Positions 7,758 through 15,489 of a stretch of DNA of 64,000 bases are shown piece after piece. Under the pieces are notes generated by a model that was not told the DNA's origin, did no database searches, and worked only from the letters and a program-made list of their open reading frames with translations. A program made the translations under genes and the position numbers. The DNA is from Prosthecobacter debontii (GTDB lineage Bacteria; Verrucomicrobiota; Verrucomicrobiia; Verrucomicrobiales; Verrucomicrobiaceae). Numbering within the stretch: the first letter of the stretch is position 1; every line of letters starts with the position of its first letter. The stretch spans positions 1 to 64,000 of the forward strand of contig CAMBPV010000005.1 of NCBI GenBank assembly GCA_945869695.1, given 5' to 3'.

Positions 7758-9077
7758 ATGAAACGGTTATCATCAGTTCACCTCCTCATCCTTCTCTCCC
7801 TGAGTGGTTTCGCAAATGCCCATCATGGGGATGATTTTATCCTCCTTGAGGACTACTCCATGCCTGCCGTTTGGCGCCCTCAAATCACCGGCACTTTGGA
7901 TTGGGAGAGGTTTGGCTCGGTCGATACCTTGCAAACGGAGCCGACGCTCTATTTCACACCCCTGCCCAGGGTCGGATTCAGCCTGGCGGCGCGCTTCGCA
8001 GATGAGACGGGAGACTGGGCCTTATCCGCCATTACACCGCGCGTTCATCTCCAACTGACAGACCCCAAGTCCAAGTTTCCCATCAGGGTTGGGCTTTCGA
8101 TTGGTTATCAATTCGGATTCGGAGGGGATGAGGAAGCGCTCCACGATCACGGTGGCACCTCCGCTGCCCATGCTCATGGGGACGGTCATTCACACGCCTC
8201 CTCTACGAAAACGAAGAACGGGCAAAAGGCATCAGCCGCTGCGCATGACCACGGCGATCACTCACACGACCAACCGGCCTCGGGGTCATCAGGTGCCGCT
8301 GCGGCTCCGCATGATCACGCCGGCCATTCGCATGCGGCTCCATCCGCTCCGGTAGCGGGTGTGCCCGTTACCCCAGATCCCAACGCACCGCATGATCACA
8401 GCACCCACGATCACGGTCCTACGCCGTGTGATCCGCTCGTGGATGTAGACTGCGAAGGCCTTCCGATTCCCGCGGCAGATCCGGTGCCCGCACCTCCCGC
8501 CAATGCACAAGCCACCCCCACCAGCGCTCCGAGCACAGCCGCACCCGCTGCGGCTCCAGCTCCCGTTGAAAGTGCGCCTCAGACCGCCAGTGCTCCACCC
8601 GCTGAAGCCGCTCCCGTGGCAGAGGCACCCAGCCAGGGCCAATCGAATCGCCGCAAAGAAAAGGAAAAGTCCGCATCCAAAAAGTCATCCGAAAAGAGGA
8701 GCGGCAAATCCTCGGCCAACGCTCGGAGCAGCGGTGCCCATGCCCACAGTCACAATCAAAACCAATGGATCGGACGTCTCGTTGTTGAGGCCAATTTCGG
8801 CTCCACCAAAATTTTGGCCAACTTGATCGGCACCTTGCCGGAAGGTGGTGAGCCGCTCTGGGGCTATGCTGCCGGCGTGCGCCACCAGTTCACTCCAAAA
8901 CTTGCTCTCGGCGTCGAGGCGATCGGTGATTTTATTGACCACGGACAGCACGAGATCATTCTCGGTGGCTACATGACCCCTGTGCATTCGTTGACCTTTA
9001 AAATCGGCGCGGGATTCGGGTTAACGGAAGCCAGTCCGGATTTTGCCCTTCGCAGTGGTTTTGTGGTTCGATTTTAA
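7758..9077 (+). CDS. Outer-membrane beta-barrel with large His-rich insertion
   Basis: 439 residues from the ATG at 7758, which begins a signal peptide (MKRLSSVHLLILLSLSGFANA); the mature protein begins HHGDD. Residues ~22-127 and ~337-439 consist of alternating amphipathic strands (TLYFTPLPRVGFSLAARFAD; LAANLIGTLPEGG-like strands; last residue Phe), as in outer-membrane barrels. Between them, residues ~128-336 form a low-complexity insert with clusters such as HAHGDGHSHAS, HDHGDHSHD and HDHSTHDHG, then Ala/Pro-rich and Lys/Ser-rich stretches. His clusters like these bind Zn, Ni or Cu. The gene is followed after 3 bp by SCO1/SenC, which points to metal uptake or sequestration at the outer membrane. 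Not a family I can name. Confidence 0.75.
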   Translation: MKRLSSVHLLILLSLSGFANAHHGDDFILLEDYSMPAVWRPQITGTLDWERFGSVDTLQTEPTLYFTPLPRVGFSLAARFADETGDWALSAITPRVHLQLTDPKSKFPIRVGLSIGYQFGFGGDEEALHDHGGTSAAHAHGDGHSHASSTKTKNGQKASAAAHDHGDHSHDQPASGSSGAAAAPHDHAGHSHAAPSAPVAGVPVTPDPNAPHDHSTHDHGPTPCDPLVDVDCEGLPIPAADPVPAPPANAQATPTSAPSTAAPAAAPAPVESAPQTASAPPAEAAPVAEAPSQGQSNRRKEKEKSASKKSSEKRSGKSSANARSSGAHAHSHNQNQWIGRLVVEANFGSTKILANLIGTLPEGGEPLWGYAAGVRHQFTPKLALGVEAIGDFIDHGQHEIILGGYMTPVHSLTFKIGAGFGLTEASPDFALRSGFVVRF

Positions 9078-9080
9078 AAG

Positions 9081-9767
9081 ATGCCCATGCCTCCGACACG
9101 CATTCATGCCGCCATCTGGATCAGCATCGCCGTTGTGGTTCTGGTGGCCGGGAGTCTTGGGTTTAATCAGCTCTTGGAGCGCACGCTTCCCAAGCCTAAA
9201 CTCCCCATCTTGACAACGATCAAGGGAGATCTCGATGCCATCGAGCGCAGCGGCCAAAAGGTAAAGTTCTCCGACCTGCGTGGCAAGGTAACCGTGTGCG
9301 CATTCATTTACACCATCTGCCCGCATGGATGCGCGGCGGTCATGGGGGAAATGCAAAAACTCAATCGGGAGCATGCTTCCCGGATGGATTTTCAATTGGT
9401 TTCTCTGGCCTTACTCCCCGAGCGCGACACGCCGGAGTTCTTGAAAGTTTTTGCCGAAGGGCTCCAAGTGAAGCCATCGGATCCCTGGTGGTTTCTCTCG
9501 GGAGACCGCCAGCGGGTTTGGGACTTCATGACGCAGGAGCTCAAGCTGGAGCGCGCCAAGGAGATCCCTGAAGACGAAAGGCTCAATCCCCTGGATCTGT
9601 TCGAGCACGATCTGCGAATCGTGTTGATCGACAAACTCGGGCAGGTGCGCGGCTACTACGCGGTCTTTCATCCGCAGGCGGAGATCGCCAAACTCATGGC
9701 GGATAAACTCCAGCGCCACGTCACTCAATTGCTTGACGAACCCTCACCTCCAAAAACCCATCCATGA
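9081..9767 (+). CDS. SCO1/SenC family copper chaperone
   Basis: 228-residue membrane-anchored thioredoxin-fold protein. N-terminal TM helix (IWISIAVVVLVAGSLGF), then the SCO1/SenC domain with the CPHGC copper site (Cys80, Cys84) and the conserved distal histidine in FEHDLRIVLID (His176). SCO proteins deliver copper to the CuA site of cytochrome oxidase or act as thiol reductases. The usual CxxxC spacing is kept. Co-transcribed with the His-rich barrel (3-bp gap) and the HMA protein (ATGA overlap). Confidence 0.95.
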   Translation: MPMPPTRIHAAIWISIAVVVLVAGSLGFNQLLERTLPKPKLPILTTIKGDLDAIERSGQKVKFSDLRGKVTVCAFIYTICPHGCAAVMGEMQKLNREHASRMDFQLVSLALLPERDTPEFLKVFAEGLQVKPSDPWWFLSGDRQRVWDFMTQELKLERAKEIPEDERLNPLDLFEHDLRIVLIDKLGQVRGYYAVFHPQAEIAKLMADKLQRHVTQLLDEPSPPKTHP

Positions 9768-10078
9768 AAAACATCATACAGTTCCTCATCGCTCTCGCTT
9801 TTTCCATGTGCGCTCTCGCAGAAGACGCACCGACCTACCTTTACCGGGGCGAGGTGGCAGGCGTCATGTGCAGCGCCTGCTCGGGGCGTGTTAAAGCTGC
9901 ACTGAGTCAGATCCAAGGAGTGAAAGAGGTCAAAATCACTCTCGGGAAAGACGGCGCTCCTCCCCAATTGAAAGTCGTCTCCACCTCGCCTGACCTGACT
10001 CAGGAAGCCGCCGTGAAAGCACTCGGTGAGGATGCGAAGATGTACCACATCACCGGTTTCAAACGGGCCGAGCCCTGA
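9764..10078 (+). CDS. Periplasmic heavy-metal-associated (HMA) domain protein
   Basis: 104 residues: signal peptide (MKNIIQFLIALAFSMCALA) and one HMA-like ferredoxin fold with metal motif MCSAC (Cys36, Cys39) followed by SGRVKAALSQIQGVKEVKITL, the usual helix-strand signature. HMA domains bind Cu(I) between the two cysteines; export to the periplasm suggests handover to SCO or to the His-rich barrel. Starts inside the stop of the SCO gene (ATGA), so translational coupling is likely. Converges with the esterase gene 11 bp away. Confidence 0.92.
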   Translation: MKNIIQFLIALAFSMCALAEDAPTYLYRGEVAGVMCSACSGRVKAALSQIQGVKEVKITLGKDGAPPQLKVVSTSPDLTQEAAVKALGEDAKMYHITGFKRAEP

Positions 10079-10089
10079 TCTGATTGATC

Positions 10090-11286
10090 TCAATGAGACG
10101 GCGTCAGATCGAGCGTAACTTGGTTTTCACCAGCCTGGATCTCCACGGAGATCGCTGCACCCTTGTCGGTGCGGGTGGTCACGGTTCCGTCGGCAGTCTC
10201 GAGGCCCGGCACATCGGCGGCGGAGTAGGTGATGGTGAGCTTCTGGGTTCCGGTGGCGGGTCCGTTTTTAGCATCCAGCTTAAACTTGCCGCGCATGATC
10301 CGAGCCGTGGGTCGTGGGGCATTGGGATCCTCGTTTTCGAAGGCCACCGCTCCCCAGCTCACAGGCTGGCCACTGATCGTGATACTACCCGTGACGGAGC
10401 CGCGCGCGGCGGTGCTAAAAAAAGCCTGATTCCGCAGCCATGCAGCCAGATGCTGAGGCCACGTGCCTAAAACAGGATCTCCCTGCATGAGGCCCACGCC
10501 ATGCGGGCCGGGGCGGTAAATGTGCAGCTCGGCAGGCACTTGGTTCTTCCGGAGCGCGAGGTAAAACTGCACGGCGTTCTCTGCGGGCACCACCGTGTCT
10601 TCATCCGTCTGGAAAATGAAACACGGCGGCGTGCGCGGGGTCACGCGGAGGTTCGTACTGACTTGTTTGGCAAGGTCGTCATTGTCATGGGGGCCCAGTA
10701 GATTTTTCCGAGAGCCTTTGTGACCAAAGTCATCAATCATCGAGATCACCGGATAGCACGGCACGGCCACATCGGGTCGGGAGCTGACACGGTCGATGGG
10801 ATCTTTCGCGCTGGGATCTCCCTCCTCAAAAAGCGTGGCTGCCATGGAGCTGAGATGTCCGCCTGCGGAGAAACCCATAACTCCAATGCGCTGGGGGTCG
10901 ATACCGTATTTCGCTGCGCCACTGCGCACGAGGCGGATCGCGCGCTGCACATCTTGAAGTTCGATGGGAAAATGGTAGCCGCTCGTGCCCAGTCGGTAGT
11001 GGAGAACAAAGGCGGTGACGCCGAGACTGTTGAAAAACTTCGCAGGCTGAATGCCCTCATGATCTGCCGCCAGACCACCGTAGCCACCGCCGGGACAAAC
11101 CACAAAGGCCGCCCCATTCGCCTTGGTCTTCTCAGGCAGGTAAACATCCACCCAGGGCTGGTCCTTCTCCGTCTGCCCCTTGGCTCCCGGCGCACCTTCT
11201 GGCCATAGAAGTTGTTTCTCCGGCGCGGAGTGGGCCAGGGAAATAGCTAACGAGGAGAGGACCCAAGTGAGAAGAGATTTGAACAT
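10090..11286 (-). CDS. Secreted alpha/beta hydrolase (acetylesterase, BD-FAE-like) with C-terminal beta domain
   Basis: 398 residues from the ATG at 11286, which opens a signal peptide (MFKSLLTWVLSSLAISLAHSA). The alpha/beta-hydrolase core (~20-290) has the oxyanion loop VVCPGGGYGGLA, the nucleophile elbow GFSAGGHLSS and a late catalytic His in YRPGPHGVGLM, typical of acetyl-xylan/feruloyl-type esterases found in polysaccharide degraders. Residues ~300-398 form an additional Ig-like or carboxypeptidase-regulatory-like module (GSVTGSITISGQPVSWGAVAF). Substrate unknown. The track start at 11322 adds 12 residues that do not fit a leader. Confidence 0.88.
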   Translation of the reverse strand: MFKSLLTWVLSSLAISLAHSAPEKQLLWPEGAPGAKGQTEKDQPWVDVYLPEKTKANGAAFVVCPGGGYGGLAADHEGIQPAKFFNSLGVTAFVLHYRLGTSGYHFPIELQDVQRAIRLVRSGAAKYGIDPQRIGVMGFSAGGHLSSMAATLFEEGDPSAKDPIDRVSSRPDVAVPCYPVISMIDDFGHKGSRKNLLGPHDNDDLAKQVSTNLRVTPRTPPCFIFQTDEDTVVPAENAVQFYLALRKNQVPAELHIYRPGPHGVGLMQGDPVLGTWPQHLAAWLRNQAFFSTAARGSVTGSITISGQPVSWGAVAFENEDPNAPRPTARIMRGKFKLDAKNGPATGTQKLTITYSAADVPGLETADGTVTTRTDKGAAISVEIQAGENQVTLDLTPSH

Positions 11287-11350
11287 AGCGTGTAAACGTC
11301 GCCGGATGAGCAGCCTTGCCATTCCGTTTTGAGTTGATTAGACTGTCATC

Positions 11351-11680
11351 ATGAAACTGGCAGTTCAAAACCCACCCGATGTCAGCCGAATCCGCGAGCT
11401 CGTACGTCCGATCTGTGATCGACATAGGGTTTCCCGAATGCAGGTGTTTGGATCTGTGGCATCGGCTGAGGATTCAGCCGGCAGTGACGTGGATTTGTTG
11501 GTGGAGTTCATCCCAGAGGCCCACGCAGGGCTTTTGGAAATGGCTGGATTGAAAGAGGAATTGGAACTGAGGCTGGGCTGCTCTGTAGATCTGGTGAGTC
11601 GAGTCGCTATCGAACGAAGCCGGAATCCGTATCGGAAACGAAGCATCCTTGCCTCTCCTGTGACTGTCTATGCCCGCTGA
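11351..11680 (+). CDS. Minimal nucleotidyltransferase (MNT antitoxin, MntA-like)
   Basis: 109 residues with the nucleotidyltransferase signature FGSVASAEDSAGSDVDLLVEF (GS...SDxD) of small MNT proteins. In characterised MNT/HEPN pairs (type VII toxin-antitoxin) the MNT protein AMPylates and thereby neutralises the HEPN RNase. The stop overlaps the start of the HEPN gene by 11 bp, the usual operon order here. The pair lies in an accessory-looking stretch. Confidence 0.92.
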   Translation: MKLAVQNPPDVSRIRELVRPICDRHRVSRMQVFGSVASAEDSAGSDVDLLVEFIPEAHAGLLEMAGLKEELELRLGCSVDLVSRVAIERSRNPYRKRSILASPVTVYAR

Positions 11681-12029
11681 TAAACAACTCGGCCTGCTTC
11701 AGGACATTCTCGATTCCGCCCGCTTGATAGCGAACTATCTCAATGGCGTTTCGAAAATGGAGTTCATGGAAAACTTTGAGAAGCAAGACGCCGTTCTGCG
11801 CAGATTTGAAATCATTGGAGAAGCCGCAAATGGGCTCGCGCCAGAAACTCGGGCTCTATTTCCCGAAGTGCCATTCAGGCAAATGCGAGGCATGAGAAAC
11901 ATCATTGCCCATGATTACGGCGAGGTTGATCTTGACCAAGTCTGGCAGACGAGCCAAGCCAATCTGCCCCAACTGATTGACACCTTAGATCGTTTCATGC
12001 GCGTGAACGGATCAGCCGAAGGCGATTGA
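11670..12029 (+). CDS. HEPN-domain RNase toxin (HepT/DUF86-like)
   Basis: 119-residue all-helical HEPN/DUF86 protein. The catalytic Rx4-6H motif is intact in MRNIIAHDYGEVD, including the downstream Tyr that is AMPylated in studied HepT proteins. Preceding segment LRRFEIIGEAANGL is typical of the family. Forms the toxin half of a MNT/HEPN module with the upstream gene. Intact reading frame and motif argue for an active toxin. Confidence 0.92.
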   Translation: MPADKQLGLLQDILDSARLIANYLNGVSKMEFMENFEKQDAVLRRFEIIGEAANGLAPETRALFPEVPFRQMRGMRNIIAHDYGEVDLDQVWQTSQANLPQLIDTLDRFMRVNGSAEGD

Positions 12030-12084
12030 ATAAATCCCGCTATTCTTGTTATTCCTTCAGTTCACCGAACGTTCTCTCCGCCCC

Positions 12085-12999
12085 ATGATTTCACGCCGAC
12101 ATTTTCTCTCCACCAGTCTTGGCGCGCTCAGCGTCTCCACGCTCCCAGCCATCGAGCCCATTCAGCGTCCTGGCAAAAGTCGCATGATGCTCGGAGTGGC
12201 TGCTTACTCTTTCCGCGATTCCTTTCAATGGAGCCGAGACAAGGAGCAGAAACCGAAGGGTGATGCGAAGCCCTGGAGCATCCTGGACTTCGTGGACTGG
12301 TGCGGTGACAACCAAGTGCCGGGAGCTGAGGTGACCAGCTATTTCTTCCCGCCGGATGCAGATGCCAAGTTCTGCAATGAGGTGAAGCGGCGTGCCTACC
12401 TGCGGGGCGTGTGTCTGACGGGCACCGCGGTGGGAAACAACTTCGCCTTGCCCAAAGGTGAAAAACTCACGGAGCAGATCGCCTACACGAAAAAGTGGAT
12501 CGACCATGCCGCCACGATGGGCGCACCCCACATTCGTGTCTTTGCCGGAGCAAAACCCAAGGACCTGAGCGAAGAAGAGGCTGTGGCCAACTGCCTCGCC
12601 GCTTACGAGGAGTGCCTCGATTACGCAGGCGAGAAGGGCGTTTTCCTCGGGCTTGAAAATCATGGCGGCATCGTTGCGGAGCCTGACAACCTCGTAAAAA
12701 TGGTGCGGGCAGCCAAGAGCCCATGGGCTGGCATCAATCTCGATAGCGGAAACTTCCACACCGAGGATCCTTATGCGGATCTGGCCAAGATCGCCCCTTA
12801 CGCCGTCAATGTGCAGCTCAAAATGGAGATCAAGCGCAAGGATGCCAAAGAAGCGGAAGCCAGCGATGTGAAGCGCCTCTTGCAAATCCTGCGCGATGCG
12901 AATTACCAAGGCTGGTTCACCCTCGAGTATGAAACCAAGGATGATCCCTTCACGAATGTGCCAAGGATTTTGAATGAACTGCGGCCCCTGTTGGGCTGA
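12085..12999 (+). CDS. TAT-exported sugar phosphate isomerase/epimerase-like TIM barrel
   Basis: 304 residues from the ATG at 12085, placing the twin-arginine motif SRRHFLSTSLG at the N-terminus. The rest is an AP-endonuclease-2/xylose-isomerase-like TIM barrel (PF01261): DFVDWCGDNQVPGAEVTSYFF, HIRVFAGAK, GVFLGLENHGG, GINLDSGNFHTEDPYADLAKIAPYAVNVQLK and WFTLEYE supply the metal ligands expected at strand ends. PVC bacteria carry many such exported paralogues, apparently for sugar or uronate metabolism; the substrate is unknown. One of three members of this superfamily in the window. Confidence 0.9.
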   Translation: MISRRHFLSTSLGALSVSTLPAIEPIQRPGKSRMMLGVAAYSFRDSFQWSRDKEQKPKGDAKPWSILDFVDWCGDNQVPGAEVTSYFFPPDADAKFCNEVKRRAYLRGVCLTGTAVGNNFALPKGEKLTEQIAYTKKWIDHAATMGAPHIRVFAGAKPKDLSEEEAVANCLAAYEECLDYAGEKGVFLGLENHGGIVAEPDNLVKMVRAAKSPWAGINLDSGNFHTEDPYADLAKIAPYAVNVQLKMEIKRKDAKEAEASDVKRLLQILRDANYQGWFTLEYETKDDPFTNVPRILNELRPLLG

Positions 13000-13017
13000 G
13001 CGGGGAAGTTTGCGATG

Positions 13018-13050
13018 GTTTGCAGTTGTTGACTGTGGTTTACGGTAGTT
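13018..13050 (+). repeat. 33-bp inverted repeat, left copy, flanking the four-helix-bundle gene
   Basis: GTTTGCAGTTGTTGACTGTG... The reverse complement matches the right copy (13451-13483) at 28 of 33 positions by my count. Each copy is itself built of ~10-bp units related to GTAAACAACC / GTCAACAACC. It lies 14 bp before the ATG of the flanked gene. Confidence 0.8.
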
Positions 13051-13064
13051 GAAGAAGTGTCGCG

Positions 13065-13451
13065 ATGAGAAAAACGTTTCCATTTGAGAAGCTTGAGGTC
13101 TGGCAGGAGGCGCGGAAACTTGTAAACAGCGTTTATGAGTGCTCGCGTTCGATTCCTGGGCATGAGCAGTTTGGTCTGACCAGCCAAATGCGCCGTGCAG
13201 CGATTTCCGTGGCCAACAATCTTGCCGAAGGAAGTGGACGGTCCGGGCTTAAGGATCAGGCGCATTTCTCAAGCCAAGCGCACGGGTCTCTCATGGAGAC
13301 TGCCTGCGATCTGATCATTGCCACTGACCTCGGTTTTGTCCCAGAGCCCACCACTGACCCCATTCTCGATCAAGCCTACCACCTCGGTGTCCGCATTCAC
13401 AATCTCCGCGAGTCCCAACTCCGAAGAGCCAACGGCTCCTCCTCTCTCTAA
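13065..13451 (+). CDS. Four-helix bundle protein (23S rRNA IVP / TIGR02436 family)
   Basis: 128 residues, clear member of the four-helix bundle/IVP family: FEKLEVWQEARKLVNSVYE at the start and FGLTSQMRRAAISVANNLAEGSGR in the middle. These proteins occur in 23S rRNA intervening sequences, beside diversity-generating retroelements (Avd), and as scattered single genes; the role of stand-alone copies is unknown. Here the gene fits exactly between two 33-bp inverted repeats, the right one starting at the last base of the stop codon, so gene and repeats probably move or expand as a unit. Confidence 0.92.
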   Translation: MRKTFPFEKLEVWQEARKLVNSVYECSRSIPGHEQFGLTSQMRRAAISVANNLAEGSGRSGLKDQAHFSSQAHGSLMETACDLIIATDLGFVPEPTTDPILDQAYHLGVRIHNLRESQLRRANGSSSL

Positions 13452-13483
13452 ACTACTGTAAACAACCGTCAACAACCGTAAAC
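13451..13483 (+). repeat. 33-bp inverted repeat, right copy
   Basis: AACTACTGTAAACAACCGTC... forms the inverted partner of 13018-13050 (28/33 identical after reverse complementing) and contains three ~10-bp tandem units (GTAAACAACC, GTCAACAACC, GTAAACTCCC). Begins on the last base of the TAA stop and ends 13 bp before the MFS gene start. Confidence 0.8.
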
Positions 13484-13496
13484 TCCCTCTACCCTC

Positions 13497-14978
13497 ATGT
13501 CCGCCTCCAAACTTACCTCCACCAGTTGGCTCATCATCGTCATCGCCAGCATCGGCTTCCTTTTTGATACTTACGAGTTGCTGATGACGCCGCTCGTGGC
13601 AGCACCGGCGATCGCTGAGTTGCTGAAGATTCCGATGAACAATCCCATTGTGACGGATTGGGTGGGGCGTCTGCTGTGGATCGCGGCGTTGTGTGGCGGT
13701 GTGTTTGGTCTGCTCGGCGGTTGGTTGGTGGATAAATTTGGTCGTAAGAGCGTCATGGCCGGCAGTATTTTCCTGTATTCGTTCTCACCTTTCTGCGCTG
13801 CCTTTGCCACCTCGTTGCCCGTTTTTATCTTCTTCCGCAGCACCACGTTCATTGGCGTGTGCATCGAGTTTGTCGCCGCCATCACTTGGCTGGCGGAGGT
13901 ATTCACCGATAAAAAGCAGAAGGAAAAATGGCTGGGGATCACTCAAGCTTTTGCTTCGCTCGGCGGGATCCTCGTCACCGTCGTCAGCGTTTGGATCAGC
14001 AAGCACGGCGCGGATCTTCCGCACATGGGACTTCCGCTCGGACTTGGTTCCACCGATCCAGCCTCCTGGCGCTACTTGCTCATGACAGGCATTTTGCCCG
14101 CCATCCCGATCGCTCTGCTGCTGCCCTTCGTGCCGGAGTCTCAGGTCTGGAAAGACAAAAAAGCAGCGGGTCTGCTCAAGCGCCCCAGCTTCACCGCGCT
14201 CTTCTCACCCGAGCTTCGTCGGGTCACCCTCGTCACCGCAGCACTTTCCGCCTGTGCTTACGGCATCGCGTTTGGTGCTCTTCAAGTGACCGTTGCTCGT
14301 GTGACGCCAGGTTTACCTGAGCTCAAATCGCAGGCAGCGGCACTGGCTCCTTTGCGAAAAGAAGGTGAGGCTTTGAATAAGCAACTCAACGCTCTGCCCG
14401 CTCAAGATCCCGCGCGGAAGGACTTGGTGGCTCAGATCAAAGAGAACTTCATCAAGCAAAAGCCCATCAATGAAGAAGTGAAGAAGATGAGCGACACCGT
14501 CCAGTTTCATCAGGAAATGGGCGGCCTCGTCGGGCGCATCTTGCTCGCCGTGCTGCTCATCGTCGGCATCAGCCGCGTGGCGCTGCTGAAGATCTTCCAG
14601 ATTCCCGCGCTCATCATTCTGCCGCTGACTTATTTTTACTTCTTCCCCATGGGTGGGAATGGTTTCCTCTGGGCCTATGCCGTCTGCGGACTTCTGACCG
14701 TGGCGCAGTTCAGTTACTTTGGTGAATACCTGCCCAAAGTCTTCCCCATGCACTTGCGCGGCACCGGCGGCAGCTTTGCCACCAACGTGGGCGGACGTAT
14801 GATCGGCACCAGCATGGCCTTCGTGACTACCAACCTCGTGGCTCCGATGCTCGCCGGTGCAGGCCCCATGCTACCCCTGCACGTCGCCAAAGCCGCCGGC
14901 ATCGTGGCCACCGTCATCGTGGTGCTCAGCTTCTTCATCGGCTTCCTATTGCCCGAGCCCAAGGAGACGGTGGAGTAA
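13497..14978 (+). CDS. MFS transporter with central coiled-coil insertion
   Basis: 493-residue major facilitator. N-half helices begin at TSWLIIVIASIGFLFDTYEL; the MFS loop 2-3 signature appears as GGWLVDKFGRKSVMAGS, and the C-half ends with VVLSFFIGFLLPEPKETVE. Between the sixth and seventh helices, residues ~270-340 are a soluble, charged, helical insertion (ALAPLRKEGEALNKQLNALPAQ...), longer than the usual MFS central loop. Closest in feel to sugar or organic-acid porters (SP-like). Substrate unknown; the nearby isomerase could be metabolically linked but is separated by the IVP unit. Confidence 0.88.
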   Translation: MSASKLTSTSWLIIVIASIGFLFDTYELLMTPLVAAPAIAELLKIPMNNPIVTDWVGRLLWIAALCGGVFGLLGGWLVDKFGRKSVMAGSIFLYSFSPFCAAFATSLPVFIFFRSTTFIGVCIEFVAAITWLAEVFTDKKQKEKWLGITQAFASLGGILVTVVSVWISKHGADLPHMGLPLGLGSTDPASWRYLLMTGILPAIPIALLLPFVPESQVWKDKKAAGLLKRPSFTALFSPELRRVTLVTAALSACAYGIAFGALQVTVARVTPGLPELKSQAAALAPLRKEGEALNKQLNALPAQDPARKDLVAQIKENFIKQKPINEEVKKMSDTVQFHQEMGGLVGRILLAVLLIVGISRVALLKIFQIPALIILPLTYFYFFPMGGNGFLWAYAVCGLLTVAQFSYFGEYLPKVFPMHLRGTGGSFATNVGGRMIGTSMAFVTTNLVAPMLAGAGPMLPLHVAKAAGIVATVIVVLSFFIGFLLPEPKETVE

Positions 14979-15127
14979 AGATTGGGTTCTTCCGTTTGCG
15001 ATTGCGTTGCCGATGAACTGCCGCTCATCGCGGCGAGGCTGGGGTCTAACAACCGCTGCCTCTGACGTTAGGCGGAGCGAGCCAAGAGTTAAAAAGGATT
15101 CAAAGCTGTCTTGGGGATTCGTCAACG

Positions 15128-15433
15128 TCATTTGGCGTCCTCGGTTGTCGCTCCAATCTGGAAAACATCCGTGACTGGTACACCGGTGTAAAGTTTGCCA
15201 GCTGCGGCTACGTGATTCGGCACGTGAATTAGAAAATCGGTGAGAAGCTCACTGACCTCAGCATCAGAAAGGCTGCTGGGGTCGGCACAGAATCGTGAAA
15301 AGGCCTGGAGATCATCGAGCCAATCGGTCATTTGAAACGCAACATCATCAGCGACCGAATCTGGAAGCCCCGCGTCGCGACGAGCAACTTCAGCAATGCG
15401 TGCTCGAATAATTTCTGGATCTATTTTGCTCAT
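15128..15433 (-). CDS. Small acidic hypothetical protein
   Basis: 101 residues, acidic, soluble, probably mostly helical (IIRARIAEVARRDAGLPDSVADDVAFQMTDWLDDLQAF). No family recognised. First of three short minus-strand genes (15128-16415) separated by ~55-240 bp, flanked by GTTAGGC/GTCTAAC-like motifs on its 3' side and CGTTAGCC on its 5' side, a layout reminiscent of integron gene cassettes. Product unknown. Confidence 0.65.
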   Translation of the reverse strand: MSKIDPEIIRARIAEVARRDAGLPDSVADDVAFQMTDWLDDLQAFSRFCADPSSLSDAEVSELLTDFLIHVPNHVAAAGKLYTGVPVTDVFQIGATTEDAK

Positions 15434-15489
15434 GGCGCGCGAAGTCGGCTAACGCCCCCGATCTGCCGAAGGCGAGCGGGAGGTATCGA

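Noticed and set aside
8158-8760. His-rich and Ala/Pro repeats considered as a tandem repeat or CRISPR-like array
   Set aside because: The repeats are at the amino-acid level with irregular spacing and lie inside one open frame; no regular direct repeat with unique spacers.
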